Of a stretch of DNA of 64,000 nucleotides, positions 28,895-41,232 are shown in pieces (the first letter of the stretch is position 1; every line of letters starts with the position of its first letter). The notes beneath the pieces are model-generated. The model searched no databases. It had not been told where the DNA came from and saw only the letters and a program-made list of their open reading frames with translations. Both the position numbers and the translations under genes were made by a program. Source of the stretch: Anoplolepis gracilipes (lineage: Eukaryota; Arthropoda; Insecta; Hymenoptera; Formicidae); the NCBI RefSeq assembly GCF_047496725.1, contig NC_132975.1, forward strand, positions 10,857,501 through 10,921,500. The letters are read 5' to 3'.

Positions 28895-28953
28895 TTACTA
28901 TTTATTACTATATGCATTACTTTATATATTACTACTATAAATATTGTTTTATA

Positions 28954-29366
28954 CGGGGTATCCGGTAATTCATAAAAAATCTTTCGTGTACAGGCAGAAT
29001 GAATCAAACTGAGCAAAAAAGTTCCATATCATTTTGCGATTTTCGCAATAATTATTGAGAAATTAATTAAAAAATATCGATTAATTTGTATGAATCTTAG
29101 CACGTGGCGAGAAAAGCCAACCCTGTCACGCGATTGTTAATTGCACGCATAATAACCGTGTAACAGTGGGCTGTCTCTTCTCGCTGTGCTCCTAGCGACT
29201 GCGTGACAGCGGACTGTCTTTTCGCTAATATATTGGCGCGAATTGGTCGATATTTTTTACTTAATTTCTCAATAATTATTACGAAAATCGCAAAATAGTA
29301 AAGGACTTTTTTGCTGAGTTTGATCCGCTTTATCTGTACACGAGAGATTTTTTACGAATTACTCTG
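28954..29366 (-). mobile_element. Foldback MITE, copy 2 (413 bp, inverted relative to copy 1)
   Basis: Same family as the element at 25644-26086. The inner GC-rich core matches the reverse complement of copy 1, so it sits in the opposite orientation. The left end reads CGGGGTATCCGGTAATTC; the right end has lost about 7 bp of the terminal GTGTCCG block. TA dinucleotides flank it at 28952-28953 and 29367-29368. Substitutions and the damaged terminus suggest it is the older copy. No open reading frame of note. Confidence 0.82.
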
Positions 29367-30240
29367 TATATTACTACATTTGCTACTATATATATACATA
29401 TATATTTTTATAAGAATGAAAATCTAAAGCACAAAATAGAAAAATATATAAATGTAGTATGCCTCTAGATTTTAATTTTCTGTGCCTTAGCAAATTAAAG
29501 AAAATTAATTGAAAAAAAAGTATTTCAAAACTATTTGCATGTGAATATCAATAGAGTTTGAATACATTTTATGAAGTAGACGGAAATATATATTCATCAT
29601 TCATATTTCATCAAGTCTAGCGTGCATTGAGATTTTTCTGATTTTGCGACGAACATTTTTCATCGGAATAAAAGCACGATGTAATTATCGACTCTGAAAA
29701 CGTTATATTGTCAATGTATGCCTCGAAGCGAGAATGATAGCCTTTCACATAATACGATTACGAAATTTCATTTGACAAGAATCTTCCATTTCATCGGAAT
29801 GCACTTTGCATAAGTACTGATTTGCTATATGCACACTCTTCGTATTCAGTCATAAATGAATGTCTTATCTCACGTTCTCCGATTAATCACTTAGACGCAA
29901 GATAAAAGGAAAATAACAATAAATCGCGACAAAACTGCATCATAGTCAAACTTTGAATACAATTATTATTCTCACTCACTCGCCTAGCAAAAGGTAAAAA
30001 TATTCAAGGTTCATAAAGTTCATTCGCGATTTTTTAAAATGCGTGAAACTTTTTTTTCTTACAAAGATAATAACTATAAGCTGCATTCTATAAACTTTAA
30101 ACAATAAATTAAAATGTATTACTATTTTATTAATAAACTTTTCGATATATTAACAAGAAAAAATTAATATTAATTTAATAAAAAAATTAATATTTACTTT
30201 TGTATCTATAAATTATGCAGTTACTGCAAAATGTGTTAAA

Positions 30241-30596
30241 GCAAATATTAAAGCTTGATGTCTAAGATGTAAAAAATATACTGCATAATTTAATTTCAAA
30301 TATCGTAGCTGTTACGTAAGAAAAAACATACAGGTACAATTATCTAAACAACATTAATTAGTTAATTCTAGTTTCGCATATGGATTAACGTCTTAATCGA
30401 TTTTTCATTGTCACGTTAATCAATCGACATCGAAAATCAATTTAGGCATAACACATTACAATTCTAAAAATTAATTAAACTTTCCAATTAATCCAGACTG
30501 CCTTTCTATGCATTTACAACTACAATATTCTTATAACTATAATAAATTGCAGTATATTCTATACATCTTAGACATCAAACGCCCTCAATATTTTGC
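30241..30596. mobile_element. Candidate non-autonomous inverted-repeat element (about 356 bp)
   Basis: An imperfect inverted repeat of roughly 100 bp brackets an AT-rich centre. The best-conserved arm is TTGATGTCTAAGATGTA followed by AATATACTGCA, present at about 30254-30287 and in reverse complement at about 30548-30580. The outermost shared bases are GCAAA at the left edge and TTTTGC at the right. I see no clear target duplication, so the limits are approximate and this could be an old or truncated insertion. Confidence 0.6.
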
Positions 30597-33296
30597 GTCA
30601 TTAGCGCTTTCTCAATCATCTGAGCATCCAAAGCGATCTCATCGTTCTTCGCCCGTTGGTGAAAGATAATTATGCGCAAACATCGGACAGGTAAACGCAA
30701 TCGTGCCAAAGTAAAGCGAATTGTTAACGCCGGCAACAGAAAATCGCGTGGACCTCTTCAAACATTTGCGAATCTGCGAGAAATCGATCGAGTTGGAACG
30801 TGACAATGCAAATCGATGACATTACATCGTGGGCGAGATGATATTTTCCACCGTGAAATTATTATTAATATTTAATGGAAAAAATAACTTGGTAACGAAA
30901 GTTTAACGATATTATGTAAAATCTAGTGCAGTAACTCATGAATGTAAATGATATCGCAAAATCAACAATCACATAATATATTTAGGCAAAATATCAAGAA
31001 AGTTCAATTAATATTATTTAATGTTTAAATAATTAAAAATTTATTTGTATCAGTATTATTAATATTATTAATTTATTAATTATTGATGCTCTAATATATT
31101 ATCACAAAATAAATAAAAATTCACACACGAAGAAAATAATTTACGATATAATCGTCGCTTATCTTTTTATGAATAATATATTTTCCTTTTTTCTGTGCAA
31201 TAATAATTTTCTAAATACCGTGAAACGAAAAATGAAAGCCCACGCTACCGTTCCTTTTCTAAGCAACTGACGATTTAAACAGCTTTTTAAAGCGGAAAAT
31301 TGTCGCGTATGATTTCGCATTAGGAATAATGATCTCAGTTGTGGTTTCCGACGACAAAATTTCGCATTGGCAAAACCAAGCGAGCCGGAAACTAAGCTAC
31401 TGGAACGGCGCAAGCGGACCGATTTTGCAAAAGAACCAATTCTGCAAAACGTCAGGGCGATTATTATATAAAAGAGGCTCATTATAATACATCGCAGTGT
31501 CAGCGCAAAGAGCGAGTTATCGCCGATTTCCCATACACCTGAGCGAACACTTTGCCTATGTTTCACTCGTCGTTCCGATATTTTGTGTTCCAGCAATTTC
31601 AACAAAATGCACTTCACGTTTCATAGATGCTCAAACATATAAAATAACTATATGTATTGTTTTTAATTTATGGCAAATAGAATCGTAGTTCTTATACAAC
31701 CGAACCGAGTAAACAATAGTAAGTCGAGTAATATACAATACTGTAAATATTATGTCATGAATTTAACATCATTAAAAAAATATCATAACTTCTCTATTTT
31801 ATGAAATAATTTCGATGAAAATGTAAAGTTTTGTATTATTGCAGTATATAAAAATATAAAATTATATATTCTTTATATAAATATTATGTTAATTAATAAA
31901 TCATTTTATAGCTCGTTAAAAGAAACTACAAAATTATTAAATATAATTTATATATTTAATATGTTTGAAAACTCGACTTTCTCTAACAGATTTTAATCAA
32001 AGAATATATTTATCGATATAATTAACAATTTTGAAATGCAAATTAATCAAAATAACAATATTTAATCACTTTGTAAATGCATTTTTGAAATGCATATCAC
32101 ACTTGATTTTTAATATATATAAAAAATAAGATAACATCTTTTAAAATACTTATAAATAATTTATTATAAATAAAAATGAAAAGGATAGAAGATAATATCA
32201 ACCGGTGCAGTCTAAGTCCATTTTATGTTAATTACGGCATAAAGTATGTTTGTGAATAGTAGTTGACACCGGTTACAAGCGTGTCTCGACTAGGATTTTT
32301 CACGATACATCTTCGCGCTATTTCGCCGGTGAACTTCGTAGACAGAAGGATCTACGGGCGTGACGGCGGTTTAGTTGAAAAAGCGACGAAGAGGACACAG
32401 GAAAGGCCATGCTGGGGAAGAAGAAAGGGGGCTCGCAACCCCGCAGGCGGTCGCGGCAACGTTATTTATTGCTCGGGCCGATGAGTGTCATTTAAAATTT
32501 CGATATAAATTAATTTAAGGGGGTAAAGGGGGTTTCCAGGACGGTCGCAGTGGTACGGGGCGTAATGGCTCGGAAAATGAAGTTCTTGTAGCCTTACCGA
32601 GAGAGAATCTCACCCGGCGTCAGCCCGCCCTCCCCTTTCCGTCCTTCCTGTTCTTCGCTCTAGCACCCTTACCCTTACACCTCTTCGCCACCTCGAGCGT
32701 GTGCCATCCTCCTCCGTCTCCCTGCCCCAACCTTCAACTTCATCCCCTTTCATCCTACCACTCCTCTCTGCTCTTATTCCCGGTCTTACCCGCTCGCTCG
32801 CGGAGACTCAACATTGCCTGGTGAAATATCCCTTTGCCTTCGCTCCGCCAGGCTTCCATCCACGCCCAAGCACTCCGCCTCGCCATTATCTTAAGTAAAC
32901 AGACTACCTGCGCGCTGGGAAATTCCAGATAAAGTCACATGTTATCAAAATCCACCCCCGGGCCGCTCTACCCTTCCCCGGTTCGCGGCCGCCCTCAAAG
33001 CGTCCTCCGAGCGCGTAGCTTGTCGTTAATTCCGTTAAGTCGCGGCCTTACGTTCAACGTGGCAAGCAGCCTGCGAAATCGCTCGAAGAGCTACGGCGTG
33101 CCGCTTCTGGTAGCAGTCGAGTGTGTGGAATTCTTAATGAGGAATCCCGAAATGATATCGGCAGTAGCTCAGACAGTCTCTGCCTCTTTGCGTGAGAAGA
33201 GAATCGACAGACGATTGTTCTTATATTGTCAACGTGTTATCTTCGAGAGCGATTTATGTCAACGAACATTCGTGCATTTTCGATAGAAATTCGTCG

Positions 33297-33319
33297 AGAG
33301 AGAGAGAGAGAGAGAGAGA
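33297..33319 (+). repeat. (GA)n microsatellite
   Basis: Short uninterrupted AG run at the right edge of the GC-rich island at 32260-33290. Confidence 0.92.
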
Positions 33320-33952
33320 TTCGCACAACTTTCCGAGTCTTCAATCTTATTTATATAAAATTTCTCAAGCATATTTGACGACATATCAATCGATTTTAAA
33401 TAAAAATCTAAAATAGACTATATTAATATATATATCGTAATTAAAAATATAATAAAACTAATTTTTCTTTTTACAAGTTTGAAGACAATGCTCATGCGTT
33501 TCTCGATATACATATGTGTACATATATACAGCATTGAATATATTAACTCCAAAAATACACTAAAAAAATTAGCTTTTAACTTTTTTGATTTATAAATGAA
33601 ACATTCTTAAAAAGCAATTTATATTTTATCGCAAATATCAAATTCGAAGAAATTGGAACTGAAACATAGTCTTTCGACATGTGCGACGTTGCAATCAATT
33701 TACAGAGACCAGAAAAGTTACAATTTTGTTGGGGAAAGAATTTCAGCGTGACATAGAAAAAATTATATATAAAAAAATCAATAAACTGAAATAAAATTAA
33801 TCGCGACATTTTTATTTTACGTATATTATATACTATAATGCATATGGCAAGAAAAAGAAAAATAATCTAAGCAGAGATTTTTAAGGAAGGGATTTTCCCG
33901 CGTTCATTTCTCGTCAACCTCGAGATCATAAGTATTCCCGGGGTGTCTAGGC

Positions 33953-34396
33953 ATGTCGCATGAGGCCAAGAATCATCGGTATGTGGCTCCAATGTCCCAG
34001 TATGGCCGCTACAATCAGAGTGGCACGCGCCCTCGACCATCCCTCCTCCTTGTAGCGTCCCAAGCTTCCCGAACCCTCTCCCGGAACCTCATCCGCGTCG
34101 TCGACGACGAGACTAACCCCGAAGAGCGATTCCCCAGCACTTCAGTGATTCCCGAGAACGCGCTCCCCCCTGTTGTCGCCCTCGTCCCTTCGGCGCTCCC
34201 CACGCGAATACCTGAAGACGAGCAGCTGGATACCGGATGCACACCGTCGCATGCATTCCCGCGGATGCGGTGCATACGTCGCGGGGAACGTCGGAAGTCG
34301 GTTTGCTTGCGGTCTAACCATGCCGGTCCGCCCATCGTACTGCTCTGTCTTTCATTTATTCTTAAAAAGTATTTGTATTATAATGGAAAAATTTAA
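33953..34396 (+). other. 147-codon open reading frame in a sharply bounded GC-rich island, unrecognised
   Basis: The frame is open in a GC-rich, CpG-containing block (about 33880-34345) set in very AT-rich DNA. The translation is rich in Pro, Arg and Ser, with no domain I recognise; its last residues run into AT-rich DNA. The opposite strand is also open for about 106 codons, so this may be only a compositional effect. It could be a fragment of a transposable element or an exon of an unseen gene. Confidence 0.2.
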
Positions 34397-35040
34397 ATTT
34401 AAGAAGTTAATTTTAATTTTAAAAAATACAAAATATAGAAGAAATTTATAATTTTTATTCACTAATTTAAAATTCATAAGCAACAGATATAAGATGATTA
34501 ACTTTTGAATATTTATATATCAGCCGTATATCTCTATAACACGATAGAGTAAATTTGAAATTTATATGATTTATTTAAAATACAAGATTGTATATACTTA
34601 GAATAACCTTGCAGCAGACCGTGTATTTAGAATGGCTAAAAGTAAACTATGAATTATATCAATTATAAATTAAACAAATTATAATCTTTTACTTATAAAC
34701 GATTTTAACGGAAATAGATTCTTATTTTTATTGCTTATCAATTTTTATTGCTTATCAATTTTGAATTAAGGAATAAAAGTAAATTCGTCTTATTAATTTT
34801 GACTTTTTTACAATTAAAATTAATCTTAAATTTTAAATTTTAAATAAAAAGTAAATTTTATACAAAAATTATGAATTCAGTTCACTCTCTCTCTCTCTCT
34901 TTCTCTATCTTGCTTTGATTGTGTAATATCAATATCACAATTTACTTGTAATTCACATATTTATATATGTTATGTAAAAAATGTTACACAATATAAAACT
35001 TATCAGATAATAAGCAATCCAATATAAAAAAAATAACAAT

Positions 35041-35235
35041 TCAAAGCAGTTTCAAAAGTAACAGGTAACTGAATAGAAATACAAAGTAATATTTAACTGA
35101 ATTTTTCGTTAACTTTCTTTCACAATTATAACATAATGTATATGGCAATTTATCTGCACTTCCTTGTCCATATATCTTAAAAGAATGCATTTCTATGTTT
35201 GTCTCTCCTTTTAATTCTTGTATATCAAAAAGCAT
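35041..35235 (-). other. Possible orphan fragment resembling the C-terminal half of a ZAD zinc-finger domain
   Basis: The frame contains LPYTLCYNCERKLTK, similar to the LPxxICxxCxxxL segment that ends insect ZAD (zinc-finger-associated) domains. An in-frame stop lies about 10 codons upstream of the first Met, and downstream sequence turns into AT-rich, Leu/Tyr-rich translation. I found no C2H2 fingers nearby. It may be a stray exon, a decayed copy or a chance match. Confidence 0.2.
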
Positions 35236-37046
35236 CCAACTGAATGCCAGAGAAAAACTATGTCATATTCTTCAAACAGATGATCACGTAACTTTTTCGT
35301 AACTTTACTTCTTTTAATCATACGTTTATATATATGTATGTAATTTGAGAGAGTGCGCAGTATTATTAAAAAAAAATTTGAATAATAGTAGTGTCTTATA
35401 AAAAATTTGAGAGAAAAATTTTCAAAAAATTTTAATTATATTTTCATAAAAATAATTGAATTATTAAATAATTTAAATTAAATATATAATCTTTAAAGAC
35501 TATTATAGAATGTAAATTGTGTAGAATTATATAAAAAATATTTATATTTGAAAACACACGTATGTAATAAAAATATTAAAATTTATATAATAATAATTAA
35601 TATATCTTATTTCTGTGCATTTCAAAGAAATATGCATATTTTCTTGTTGATAATTTCTTAATTTGATTTATATTGCATTTATATTAGAAATTGCCGTGTA
35701 TTTACATGCTCACTGTCAACTTTGTGCCATTGGCAAATTCAAAATATCACCCTATATTAAGGCACACTTCGCGCCAAAACGGAGCGACGTCACAGAATCT
35801 CGCTCGCCTGACGCGACTATTTACAATCATTATAAATATCATTTCAAAACTCACCCAGCGACGCTTTCTCGAATGCTTTTCTTCTCGTACTCTGTCTTAT
35901 CCTCTCGTATAGACAAATTCCCCATTTTCCTACGATACATCTAGATTTTCTGAAACGAATAAACGGAAACGTTATTATACTATAGTGACGCGAGAACAAC
36001 AATCGTCCAGGAGATAATAATCTGCGCTAATCGCATCGATTCTAGCCGGAAAGCACGCGCGCATTCATATTTAAACGATGTAACAGATAATAAAGAATAG
36101 ATTCAATGTAATGTTAAATACCTGTCGCTGCTGATCTATGAAATTTTTCTAAAAAATGCGACCCGCCAAATTAAACGCACGTCCTCCGTCGTCGAGTGGA
36201 TTATTGACGCAACTATGCACCCTCGCGGCGGTCTTCCTACATTACTGATTAAATCTTTGGCACGCTCTGCCGATAAGAACGTAAAAATTCGTAATTTACT
36301 AAATCCAAGAGCCTTATACTTGGAAAAGTAAAACTTGAGCAATAAAAATGTAGAAACTATATTCTATTGGTTTAATTTGAAATAATTTTACTTTAAGAAA
36401 AAAAAGATCATGTAATGTTTTACAATATGTGATCTTAATTTTAATAACAAATTAATTTTAAAAAAATAACAGATTTTTCGATTAATTTAGTTTTTTTCAC
36501 AAATATTTTAATAGAATAATCAATTAAAAGTTTTTGATCAATTAATACTGTTAATCATTTTCTTTTAAATTCTTGCGTTAAACAATATCATAAAATTATG
36601 TTCGTTAACACTCAATTGTATATTTCTATCTTGCTTGTCAAGAATTTCTGAACAAATCTTTTTCGGCATGTACATTATTTCATGCAATTAAAATATTAAA
36701 TTATAACTTCATAAAATTATTTTTAATACATTCTCAATCACATAATATTTTGCAACTATAGCAGTATTATTTTAGTAAGAAGTTTAAATGTAAAAATCGT
36801 ATATTATTTATCTTAATAGTTAAATATATACGTTTCTAAGAATAAGCCTTTGTTTTATTTTGCATGCCGTTTATTTTATATACATTAAACTGTTTGGTCA
36901 TGTTTATGTTCCACTAGGTTTAGTACAGTCATCCTTAACTTTTAAAGTATTATTATTTATATATTACTTAACAAGAAAATATGTTTACATTCACTTTCAG
37001 ATAAAAGTACCACTTGGTATAAAGGAAATCCCACATTGTTACAAAA

Positions 37047-40000
37047 ATGGGAAAAATATTTGAGCGTCGATTGGAACAACCAACACCAACTATATCTATA
37101 GGACAAGCTATGCTAGATAAATTGCGTGAAAACGGCGATGATGTTTTAATAGTAAGTGTCTCACACACACAAAATCATGTTTATGCATGTTTACGATTAG
37201 GAGTCGATCATTTGCCAATTTCGCGATTAAATAATAAAAAGATGTATCAAACAGTAAAACTTTTTCGTAATTCCATTAGCGTTAATCGCCAGAGGTAAAA
37301 TTCGTGAAATCTATCTCTGAATTTTCGCTGTCGCATTATGCATCGCTCATAACGACTGTCCCCCATCTGTCCTTGCATTTTTTACTTTAATTTGCTTTAA
37401 ACTGCAAATGTTAGAAGAAAAAAATTTAGTGATATGATATTTTTTTAACAATATATGTAACTATATATGAAGAAGGTTATTTGTAACTATTATATATTTC
37501 GTTGTTTCATAATAAATAATATATACATAATTGTCTCATCACATGCATACAATAAATAATAATTTTTTTTTATTTAAACGTTAAAATATATATATATAAA
37601 CATATTTAAATAAAATAAATAGATGTAATCTATTTATTTTATTTACGTCTCACACAATGTAACATACACAAGACATTTTAATATATAAAGAAAAAAAATC
37701 AAACATTTATAGTGTGTTAAACTTCTATTTCAATTAAATTCTAATTATATCGATTTTATAAAATTGCGAAGAGATACTTATTGCTTATTATTCTCTTACA
37801 GATAGACGGACACAGTGGTAATCGAATGACGAACAAGGAACTACTCGAGAAAAGTGTGAAATTCGCAAATTTTTTGCAAAAATACGGAATAAAAATTGGA
37901 GACAGAATTTCCATCGTATCTGAAAATCGAATAGATTGGTTGATACCGGCTTGCGCGACTTTCTACATTGGTGCTATATTAGCACCATACAGTCCTTTAT
38001 ACACGGAATGTAAGTGAACTATAACATTATTATATTTAATATTTATTGAACCTAAATATCTGCATTTAAATACTTAACTAAATTTAGTATAATTTTTAGA
38101 TGAATTCCAGCACATATTAAATATCGCGAAACCGCGAATTATTTTTGTATCTCGACGCACCGAACGTCTTATTGCTAAAATCGTTCCGAATTTATCCTGG
38201 AAGATAGAATTAATAGAACTGGATGATCAGCCATTCGCAACAGATATTCGCACATTAACGAATATCTTAAATAATGAACAAGCTGTAGATTTTCTAAAAT
38301 TCAAAGCAACAGATATTGGTGATAGCAGCCAGCATCCGTCAGTTATTCTTTGCTCGAGTGGAACTACTGGGTTGCCGAAAGGAGTGACTTTGTCTCATAA
38401 AAATCTATTAGCGTTTATGTCAAAAATAAAGTAAGTTAAAATATCTATTAGTAAGTATTTTCACGAGTAAAATTATATATATGTATATACAATGAGATGT
38501 AAAGTCTATAGTGTGGAAATTCTATAATTTTAACGAAATTATGACTGCATTATATTTAAATTATTAATACGTATCAGAAGAGAAAGAAAATATTTAAATA
38601 TTATACTTATCAAATATTTATAAAATATGTCTATATTATATAAAAGCCAGGTAGTTTTCATGCAATATGTAATTATAATATCAATCATATTTCATATGAT
38701 ACAATAATTATTTGAAAAATATGTAATGTCATCTCTTTTTATTCTAATATACTTTCATATTTTTTAATGTAACATAATTTTACGAGATTTATTAGCAAAT
38801 TACTTTAAAGGAAAAGAGAATATAATTTTTTTTTATTTAGAAATACTAATAAGAATTTGATTTCATGATTCAAATATGACGAGTCTGTTCTTAAAAAACA
38901 CAGGCAGCCCGAGTACATAAATATAAGACGACGCGATAAATTTCTGCTGCTGCTACCGTTCTTTCATGGCTACGCAATGAGCACTCTGCTGCTCTGCATA
39001 TACACAGGCTGCATCGTAGTCATAATGTCGTCCTTCGAGCCGAAACTCTTCCTGGACCTGGTGCAGGAGCACAAATTCACCCATCTGCCGTTGGTGCCGC
39101 CGATCCTGACATTCCTGGCGAAGCACCCGCTGGTGGATAAGTACGACTTTCGCAGCGTGAGAGAACTCATCTGCGGAGCGGCGCCGCTTGCGAAGGACGT
39201 AAGTTTTCTTCTGTCGTCATGAAGTTTGTCGTCTCCCTGCCTGCCGATCCCCCGGCCAAGTTATCGCGGTAAGAAAAGCCATCGGGGAGCTAAGTGCCGA
39301 AGTGAGTCCTCGATGCCGCGGTGGTGAGAGGATCGAACGAAGGACCGCGAGAGAAAGTCTCGGGGAGTCGTCGCGTTTTCACTAGACACAGGCCGAGAGT
39401 ATAACTTTATTGCGTTCGTTTTTGTTTAGTTGATTCGCGGAGTCGCTAAGAGGAGGAGAAAATAAAAGGTCACATTCGCGAGTTCACAATCGCATCTTTC
39501 GGAAAATGCGAAACTGATCTCTTATCGGCGAGCGGAAATAAAAACTTTGAAAGTTTCGAAAATCGTCTCCGAAATGTCCAAGCACTGTTCTTTAGTCGGA
39601 TATGATTGTCTTTATTTTTCCCATAGGTGAGACAAGATCACGTCAGGATCGGGATTAAACAAGGCTCTGACAAAAAAAATACAAAGAATATATAATTTTG
39701 TGTTTTATAATTAAAAAAATAATTATACTTCTAAATACAATTTCTGTGTAGTATCAATGATAATTTTTCTTATAACAAAAATATAAAAAAATATAAATTT
39801 TTAAAGGTAAACCATAATTTTAGTAGACCTCCAAAATTATTCTACGAATTATTAACGTTAATTTCGACTTATTAATTGAGTTTGAAAATAAATCTTGATA
39901 CAACCCACTTTAAAGCAACAATGAGTCCAACGTTTTAAAGTAATAATTTTTTTTCCTTTTAATTTCTTTTTCACAGATCGCAAATGCTGTCAAGGCTCGC

Positions 40001-41191
40001 ATCGGCGTGAAATACATTCGCAACGGCTATGGTATGACAGAGTTGTCGGTAGTAAGCAATTTGAGCGCACGCGAAGATGAAGATAATTCGTCTGAAAATC
40101 CGATAACTGGAATATCCTTGCCCGGTTTTCTCAGCAAAGTGATCGATCTCGAGACACAAGAGACGTTAGATATTGGTCAGGTGGGTGAGATCTGTTACAT
40201 GGGAGAGCAAGTGATGCTGGGTTACTGGAACAATTCAGAGACCACTAGGCAGACCATCGACCATGACGGATGGCTACACACCGGTGACGTCGGCTACTTC
40301 GACGACAAGGGCAGACTATGCGTGGTCGATCGTATCAAAGAGCTGATCAAGTACAAAGGCTATCAGGTCTCGCCGTCGGAGATAGAGACGGTTCTACTGT
40401 CGCATCCCTCGGTGAAGGACGCCGCGGTCACAGGAAGATCTGATGAACGCAGTGGTGAAATTCCTATGGCTTTCATAGTAAGGCAACCCGGTGCTACGAT
40501 TACCGTTCAGGATATCCAGGACTTTGTCAAACGTGAGTTATCTCTCGACTAAATCTTCTTCGACATTTCTTACAAATTTATTAAGGGTTGGATATTTTCT
40601 CTGTAGTCAGAAAAGTTGTGTTATCAGAGAAGAATAAATCTAAAAGATTGCTTCAAAAAAATAGAAAAATTGTTTAAAAAAAAAGATTTAAATTACCAGA
40701 AATCTTCGATTAATTATACATAAATTTAAACACTAATAGAACAGTTAAAATGTTCGATGCACGCATGTTTAAATTTAAATGTGCGGGTGAAATACGGATC
40801 CAGCAGTGAGCTCATGATATAGTAGTAACATAAACCGTTGGGTTGCATTATTAACAGCATTATTAGTTGTTAGCGACATAGCAACGCAGCGACATTAAAC
40901 GCCCTGTTGCATCATTAACAAAATTGTTAGTTATCCCTCGTCTATGTAATTTAAATATACAGCAACGTGAGAATGTGGACGTACCCTGTCTTAACATTGC
41001 ATTTTAATAGCAAACGCGAGCCGAGCGACGACCTATCCATGCATTAACCGAGCAATTCAATTTATCTTTCAGAGAAACTGTCGCCGCAAAAATGGTTACG
41101 TGGCGGGGTGCAATTTATCGATGCCATACCCAAGAATCCTTCCGGCAAGATTTTACGCCGCAAACTTCGAGCGATGATCGCTAAACTGTAA
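37047..41191 (+). CDS. Luciferase/4-coumarate-CoA-ligase-like acyl-CoA synthetase, probably peroxisomal (6 exons, 537 aa)
   Basis: The family activates a carboxylic acid with ATP to an acyl-adenylate and then a CoA thioester. Proposed coding exons are 37047-37151, 37802-38009, 38100-38430, 38904-39198, 39977-40532 and 41073-41191. All introns are GT..AG and the frame is open throughout. Visible motifs are the phosphate-binding SSGTTGLPKG (about residues 190-199), FFHGY, YGMTE (331-335), HTGD (414-417), the hinge region IKYKGYQVSPSE, and PKNPSGKILRR with the catalytic lysine near 524. The protein ends in AKL, a recognised peroxisomal PTS1 variant. Length matches the family norm of about 540 aa. 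A possible 3' splice site at 36991-37000 would place a short 5'UTR segment before the ATG. Substrate cannot be read from sequence: insect relatives are mostly fatty or medium-chain acyl-CoA synthetases, and light emission should not be assumed. Confidence 0.95.
37607..37645. repeat. Perfect 18-bp inverted repeat in intron 1 of the acyl-CoA synthetase gene
   Basis: TAAATAAAATAAATAGAT is followed after 3 bases (GTA) by its exact reverse complement. It could form an AT-rich hairpin or cruciform. No role is known. Confidence 0.9.
40831..40940 (+). repeat. Two diverged direct repeats in the last intron of the acyl-CoA synthetase gene
   Basis: The units at about 40831-40878 and 40896-40940 share TAAAC, TTGCATNATTAACA and TTNTTAGTT in order, with a period of about 65 bp. 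Function is unknown; a short duplication is the simplest reading. Confidence 0.6.
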
Positions 41192-41226
41192 TAATACAGA
41201 TTGCAAATTTATCGATAAATATAAAT

Positions 41227-41232
41227 AATAAA
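41227..41232 (+). terminator. Candidate polyadenylation signal of the acyl-CoA synthetase gene
   Basis: A canonical AATAAA lies 36 bp after the stop codon at 41189-41191, a normal position for an insect 3' end. AT-rich context makes chance matches common. Confidence 0.45.

Larger units (their letters stand above)
30600..36990. other. Mostly AT-rich DNA with one large GC-rich island, no recognised gene
   Basis: The island at 32260-33290 is CpG-containing and carries open frames of 65-115 codons without domains. A 152-codon minus-strand frame at 31159-31617 is Arg/Leu-rich and unrecognised. A short duplicated word TTTATTGCTTATCAATTTT lies near 34729-34762. Two weak candidates (33953-34396 and 35041-35235) are listed separately. 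Confidence 0.5.

Noticed and set aside
31159..31617. 152-codon minus-strand open frame
   Set aside because: Arg/Leu-rich translation without domains, with coding frames of similar quality on the other strand.
36860..37063. Hydrophobic open frame just before the acyl-CoA synthetase start
   Set aside because: It is in another phase from the synthetase and comes from AT-rich DNA before a probable 3' splice site.
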